In this document: positions 17,299-20,623 of the stretch, in pieces
How the letters are laid out: every line of letters starts with the position of its first letter
Position numbering within the stretch: position 1 is the stretch's first letter
DNA from: Purshia tridentata
Lineage: Eukaryota > Streptophyta > Magnoliopsida > Rosales > Rosaceae
Direction of reading: 5' to 3'
NCBI GenBank assembly: GCA_003254885.1
Contig: QANT01000468.1
Location: 1-20,623, forward strand
DNA: 20,623 nucleotides
Notes under the pieces: model-generated
What the model saw: only the letters and a program-made list of their open reading frames with translations
The model's database searches: none
What the model was told of the DNA's origin: nothing
Position numbers and translations under genes: made by a program

Positions 17299-18325
17299 GA
17301 TAGTATATGGGTAGACACATGGTGATTAATAGAATATCTAACTTTGGCTTTTGGATCGAGTTCATAAGATGTAGGTGGTACGCCTCTATTTGAACGAGGT
17401 GGAAGATTATATTAATTAACTAGGTTCAGGTTCAGACTCAATTATAGCATTTTTACTACTACATTCAGAAACAGGAATAAAATGTACCTCTTGATCATGA
17501 AAACTTAGAGATGATTGTGTGAGAGGTAAAGTTGAAAGAATAGTGGGGATTGTACCATCATCAAATAAAGTCCAAAGATAGAGGATTCGAGTGCTGAAGA
17601 GAGGATGATTCAAATTGTGCAGCAAGAGCTGAGAACCAGACCTCTAGAGGCGAGGACTGGACCTCTAAAGGCATTGTTTCAGCTTGAGGGGTAGAGGATC
17701 AGGCCTTCTGAGGCGAGGATCGGACCTCCAGAGGTACTATTTCAGCTTGAGGGGCAGAGGGCTGGACCTCCTAAGGCAAGGATCGAACCTCTAGGGGCTA
17801 TGTTATGCTTGTGGAGTCGAGGACCGGCCAACCTGAGGTGAAGACCAGACCTTTAGACACGTTTCTTCCTTTTGCAAGCCAAAACCTATGAAAAATACCA
17901 TATTGACCTATTCCAACCTATTCTTGCCTTGAACACAATTCTCCCTCTGAAAGGAAGAACCACAACCATCCGAAACATAGACTAAATCATGCTCGTGAAA
18001 CATAACATCTAATGAAACATAGAACATCTAGGGCGACAACTGATAACAGTTGTAGCCTTTCTGAGTCGAACCATACTCAAAAAACACACATTTTATTGCA
18101 CAAGCCTCGAGCTAATGACGCTAATGACCATGCAAGTGGACATATATTGAAGATCCGGACACTCGAGGTTCGAGATGCAAAATGAATGGCTCACAATAGT
18201 TTGACAACACATCCAAAGGCCGTTGAAACTCAAGAACACTCGATGGTGTTCAATTAATGAGACACACAACGGAACTTAAAGCATCGCCCCGTAAAATGTA
18301 TGGAACATTACCACCAATTAACAAG
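17299..18325 (-). pseudogene. copia-2 integrase C-terminal region and linker to RT
   Basis: From high to low coordinate on the minus strand: LINTIPSSVLEFQRPLDVL-like sequence (with one stop), RVSGSSIYVHLHG, AIKCVFFEYGSTQKGYNCY and FYVSLDVMFHEHD, all hallmarks of the Ty1/copia integrase tail (family patterns LINRMPS.VL....P...L, KCVFLGY...QKGY.CY, FYVS.DV.F.E). Next are a long variable linker with 63-bp repeats and an open stretch (17416-17625), then NRGVPPTSYELDPKAKVRYS leading to RT. Several stops and frameshifts are present. The integrase catalytic core is deleted. Confidence 0.8.
17647..17834. repeat. 63-bp tandem repeat in copia-2 linker
   Basis: Three degenerate copies of a 62-63-bp unit starting 'gaggcgagga', 'gaggcgagga' and 'aaggcaagga' at about 17647, 17709 and 17772. 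Each contains 'tttcagcttgaggggcagag' or a near variant. The unit equals 21 codons, giving a repeated LPLKLK-type word on the minus strand, inside the hypervariable integrase-RT linker. Confidence 0.75.
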
Positions 18326-18749
18326 GAATGAATGATGAAACATTAACACAAGCAAGTATATCTAGTCTTGGCTCACCAAGTATTGCCTCTTCATGCCACC
18401 CAAATCTCTTTTGCTATATCCATCCTAATGAACAAGGAATGCATATCTTTGGTCATAGCATTAAAATCCAAGACTTCACCATGCAATTCTCGTTTTCCCA
18501 AGCATCAAATTCAAGTGAATTAGGGTTTTAGGAGCTGAATATGCACCAGAAATCAAATCCTAGCGTTGATGACCATAAATCTTATGCCTAGCACTAAGAA
18601 CGTACCCATTCTCCATAATTGATGCCATCCAATTTTTCTGTTGTAATCAAAGAATCATTGAATGACACTAGAGGACGAAGGGATTTAGATGAGTTGGAAG
18701 AGCTAGCACCCTTCCTTCCATCACACTTTGATTGTTCAACATCACCCAT
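18326..18749 (-). pseudogene. copia-2 gag N-terminal fragment
   Basis: Starts with ATG at 18749-18747 (MGDVEQSKCDGRKGASSSN). Next come LITTEKLDGINYGEWV and, after frameshifts, KIYGHQRWDLISG, AWENENCMVKSWI, MTKDMHSLFI and AKEIWVA. This is the order of the copia Gag N-terminal domain (family pattern KLNG.NY..W......I.G...L..I.G.......W...N..V.SWI.N.M...I...F......AK..W). Gag then breaks off near 18326 and runs directly into integrase-tail sequence, so the rest of gag, protease and the integrase core are missing by internal deletion. Confidence 0.75.
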
Positions 18750-18913
18750 GATGAATGACGAAGTAGTAAACTAATGGAACAAACAACCTTCAATCACGCA
18801 GCAGCTATAACAATCCTAGAAGCCCAATTATTGACTCGGGACCAACCACAAACCACACGAACTTCTATAGACCATAAGAAAACAAGTTTTATGGGAAAAA
18901 AAACTTGATCAAA
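18724..18913. repeat. 190-bp tandem duplication, unit 1 (copia-2 leader and gag start)
   Basis: Starts CACTTTGATTGTTCAACATC. Unit 2 (18914-19103) differs at only about four positions (for example gacg/gatg, taacaatcc/taacgatcc, gactcg/gacccg). The unit covers the first eight gag codons and about 165 bp of 5' leader on the minus strand, so the gag ATG is present twice (18749 and 18939). Confidence 0.92.
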
Positions 18914-19103
18914 CACTTTGATTGTTCAACATCACCCATGATGAATGATGAAGTAGTAAACTAATGGAACAAACAACCTTCAATCACGCAGCAGCTATAA
19001 CGATCCTAGAAGCCCAATTATTGACCCGGGACCAACCACAAACCACACGAACTTCTATAGACCATAAGAACACAAGTTTTATGGGAAAAAAAACTTGATC
19101 AAA
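18914..19103. repeat. 190-bp tandem duplication, unit 2
   Basis: Partner of 18724-18913. It contains the upstream duplicate gag ATG at 18939-18937 on the minus strand. That frame runs into leader sequence rather than gag. Confidence 0.92.
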
Positions 19104-19169
19104 CCCAGGAATAAGAACAACCACTAAAACAAAGAAACCTAAACCGTAATTTTATTGAACAGGAATTTT

Positions 19170-19186
19170 GGGCAGTTTTGATACCA
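19170..19186 (-). other. copia-2 primer-binding site
   Basis: The minus strand reads TGGTATCAAAACTGCCC immediately after an LTR end TTTTGGCA. TGGTATCA is the usual word complementary to the 3' end of initiator tRNA-Met used by plant copia elements. Confidence 0.75.
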
Positions 19187-19446
19187 TGCCAAAACATTTT
19201 AGGGTAAATATTTTGTATTAACTTTATTCATCCCATTAAGGGGCAAACTCTCCCAATTACATAAGGAGTAATTACATAAGTTATCCAATAATTTTGAATA
19301 TTATATGGGGGGTAATATTTTTGCATGAGGGCTGTGGATTTGAGGGATCAATTAATTTTAGCAGTCTGTGTATTTGGTTCCGTTACAGTGGAGATTTTAG
19401 GGTGTCAAATGGCTTTTGTAATGGTAAATTTCTTTTTCAAGGAACA
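19187..19446 (-). repeat. copia-2 5' LTR (outer border approximate)
   Basis: The minus strand ends ...ATGTTTTGGCA next to the primer-binding site, a firm border. The outer border is a best guess at TGTTCCTTGA (19446). An alternative TGCC start at about 19475 is possible. A TATA-like 'catataatattc' lies inside. No second LTR is in the window. Confidence 0.6.
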
Positions 19447-19860
19447 AAATAATGGTGAGGAAAAAAGGGATTAGGCAATGAAATCTAAAGTTACATTTTG
19501 TTGCTAAACACGAGGCAACGAATATTTTTTGTCAGCAAAGTCGTCGTTTAAAATCCATAGCCTAAACCTTTAGGCACAAAATGAAATGGTTCGTCGCCTA
19601 AAACCACATACAAAGACGAAATAATTTCGTCTTCAAGACTTACTTTGGGCGACAAAATAATATTCATTGCCTAAGATTATTTGAGGCTAAATAACTTTGG
19701 GCGACGCAAATATTCATCTCTTAAAAGGTTTTTGGGCAATGAACTAAATGTTTCTTTGCTTAAAATAATTTAGCCAACGATATATTTCGTCGCCTAAATG
19801 TGAGTTCGTCACTCAAAATAATTTGAAGAGATGAAATAGTTTGTCGCCCAAACATTGTTA
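19447..19860. mobile_element. CACTA-type subterminal repeat array (degenerate)
   Basis: From about 19490 the sequence is filled with both orientations of a short word, TTCGTCGCCTAAA and GGGCGACAAAATAAT (for example 19590-19605, 19649-19662, 19699-19708, 19787-19799, 19842-19853). Dense inverted subterminal GGCGACGAAA-like words are typical of plant CACTA elements and their MITE derivatives. I could not find a clear CACTA terminus on the left side. Confidence 0.45.
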
Positions 19861-20080
19861 AATTTAAATTTGTTATTTAATTTATTTCTATATTTTTTTG
19901 AATATTATTATTTTTTTTTCAATTTGTATATTAATATTATTCATAAAAATTAATATATTGAAAACCATTAGAAAACATTTTAAATTAATATTCTATTAAT
20001 TCAAAACGATAATAACCATACGTGCATAAAATATCCATTCACGATGAATAATGAATATCCATACATGATAATATCCATGA
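19861..20080. other. AT-rich spacer
   Basis: Very AT-rich DNA with short 'aatatccat' repeats (about 20030-20075). No gene or RNA is visible. Confidence 0.4.
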
Positions 20081-20358
20081 CCATAGTGGTCATCCTAATC
20101 CGTAATCAAACCCCGGTGCGTTGTCACCCTCGTTTGACGGTGGCGACTGCAATGAAATTTCTAGAAATAGCTGTTGCGACAATATCCCAAGATATGGCGG
20201 TTGCGACGACATCCTAGGAAATGGCGGCATCGACATCCCAGTCATCGCCGAATATAAATGCTGAATGGAGGCGATGAACAACCGAATACGAGAAACAACT
20301 CCTCCAGCTGTGAATATTTGGCAAAATGCTGAATGGAGGCGATGAACAACCGAATACG
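20081..20358. other. GC-richer stretch, possible decayed transposon coding sequence
   Basis: The base composition changes abruptly. A 63-residue minus-strand frame (20090-20281), rich in Pro, Ser and Gln, has the look of the low-complexity tail of a plant transposase, but no diagnostic domain is seen and I do not assign one. A 35-bp word occurs twice, at 20256-20290 and 20324-20358. Confidence 0.3.
20256..20358. repeat. 35-bp direct repeat, 68-bp period, abutting a CACTA end
   Basis: The word beginning AAATGCTGAATGGAGGCGAT and ending GAATACG is present twice without a difference. The second copy ends exactly where CACTACTACAAAA begins. Confidence 0.85.
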
Positions 20359-20623
20359 CACTACTACAAAAAAGCTCATATATATGAGTAATTTACCGAT
20401 ATCTAATGGGTAAAAATTTCGNATGGGTAAAAATTTCGAGATAGGATTGCATGATATAAAAGGTCACGGTTTCTATATCGGTTCTAAACTGATGTCTAAT
20501 ATACATTAGATATCAGTTTGTATTATAAATTCGATATTAATTAATCAATTAATTGAGCTAAAAATAAATAACCAATATATATTTAATTTACAATATCAGT
20601 AATTTACCAATAACTGATATCCT
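20359..20623. mobile_element. CACTA element terminus, running off the window
   Basis: CACTACTACAAAAAAGCTC at 20359 is the classic CACTA (En/Spm) terminal word of dicot elements. It is followed by AT-rich subterminal sequence with repeated 'accgatatctaat', 'aactgatgtctaat' and 'attagatatcagttt' words, partly palindromic. The other end and any transposase lie outside. One ambiguous base (N) sits at 20422. Confidence 0.65.

Noticed and set aside
20090..20281. 63-residue minus-strand ORF as a transposase tail
   Set aside because: Composition is suggestive only. No DDE, BED or plant-transposase motif is visible, so it was not called a gene.

Overview
This is nuclear DNA of a flowering plant, most likely a eudicot. 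The evidence is a split secreted-protein gene with GT-AG introns, AT-rich intergenic DNA, and dense nested plant transposons: Ty1/copia, long LTRs, hAT-, Harbinger- and CACTA-like elements, and foldback MITEs. The transposon types would suit a woody eudicot such as a Rosaceae species, but that is a guess. There is no prokaryotic gene, RNA gene or CRISPR array.

Only one protein gene looks intact. It is a three-exon TPD1-like gene (TAPETUM DETERMINANT 1 family of small secreted cysteine-rich proteins) at 10324-11115 on the plus strand. Its exons are too short to show as long ORFs. The window opens inside the last exon of a second copy (1-80). Bases 1-740 and 11036-11815 are homologous, so this is a tandem gene duplication with a period of about 11.0 kb.

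Between the two copies lies copia-1 (about 1756-9890, minus strand), which keeps one LTR and decayed integrase, RT and RNase H pieces. Later insertions split it: hAT-like element 1 (2278-3629), solo LTR-A (4030-5612, perfect 5-bp TSD), a head-to-head pair of foldback MITEs (6602-7425) and hAT-like element 2 (8610-9723). In each case the copia reading resumes across the insertion, which fixes the element borders. A Harbinger/Tourist-like MITE sits at 860-1330.

Downstream of the intact gene is copia-2 (12515 to about 19446, minus strand). It keeps its 5' LTR, primer-binding site, gag start, integrase tail and RT, but lacks RNase H and the 3' LTR. It is split by a 2.6-kb LTR-like element (13255-15888) and by solo LTR-B (16331-17293, perfect TSD). 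It also carries a 228-bp tandem duplication across the LTR-B border and a 190-bp tandem duplication covering its leader and gag start codon. The last kilobase holds CACTA-type subterminal repeats and the CACTA terminus of an element that runs off the window.

The genes do not form a pathway. The picture is a duplicated TPD1-like locus invaded by layered transposons, with the single complete coding unit preserved. I saw no evidence of a new defence or metabolic system. The most unusual structures are the 'palindrome of palindromes' MITE pair inside copia-1, a relative of its terminus inside intron 1 of the TPD1-like gene, and tandem duplications that straddle transposon junctions.
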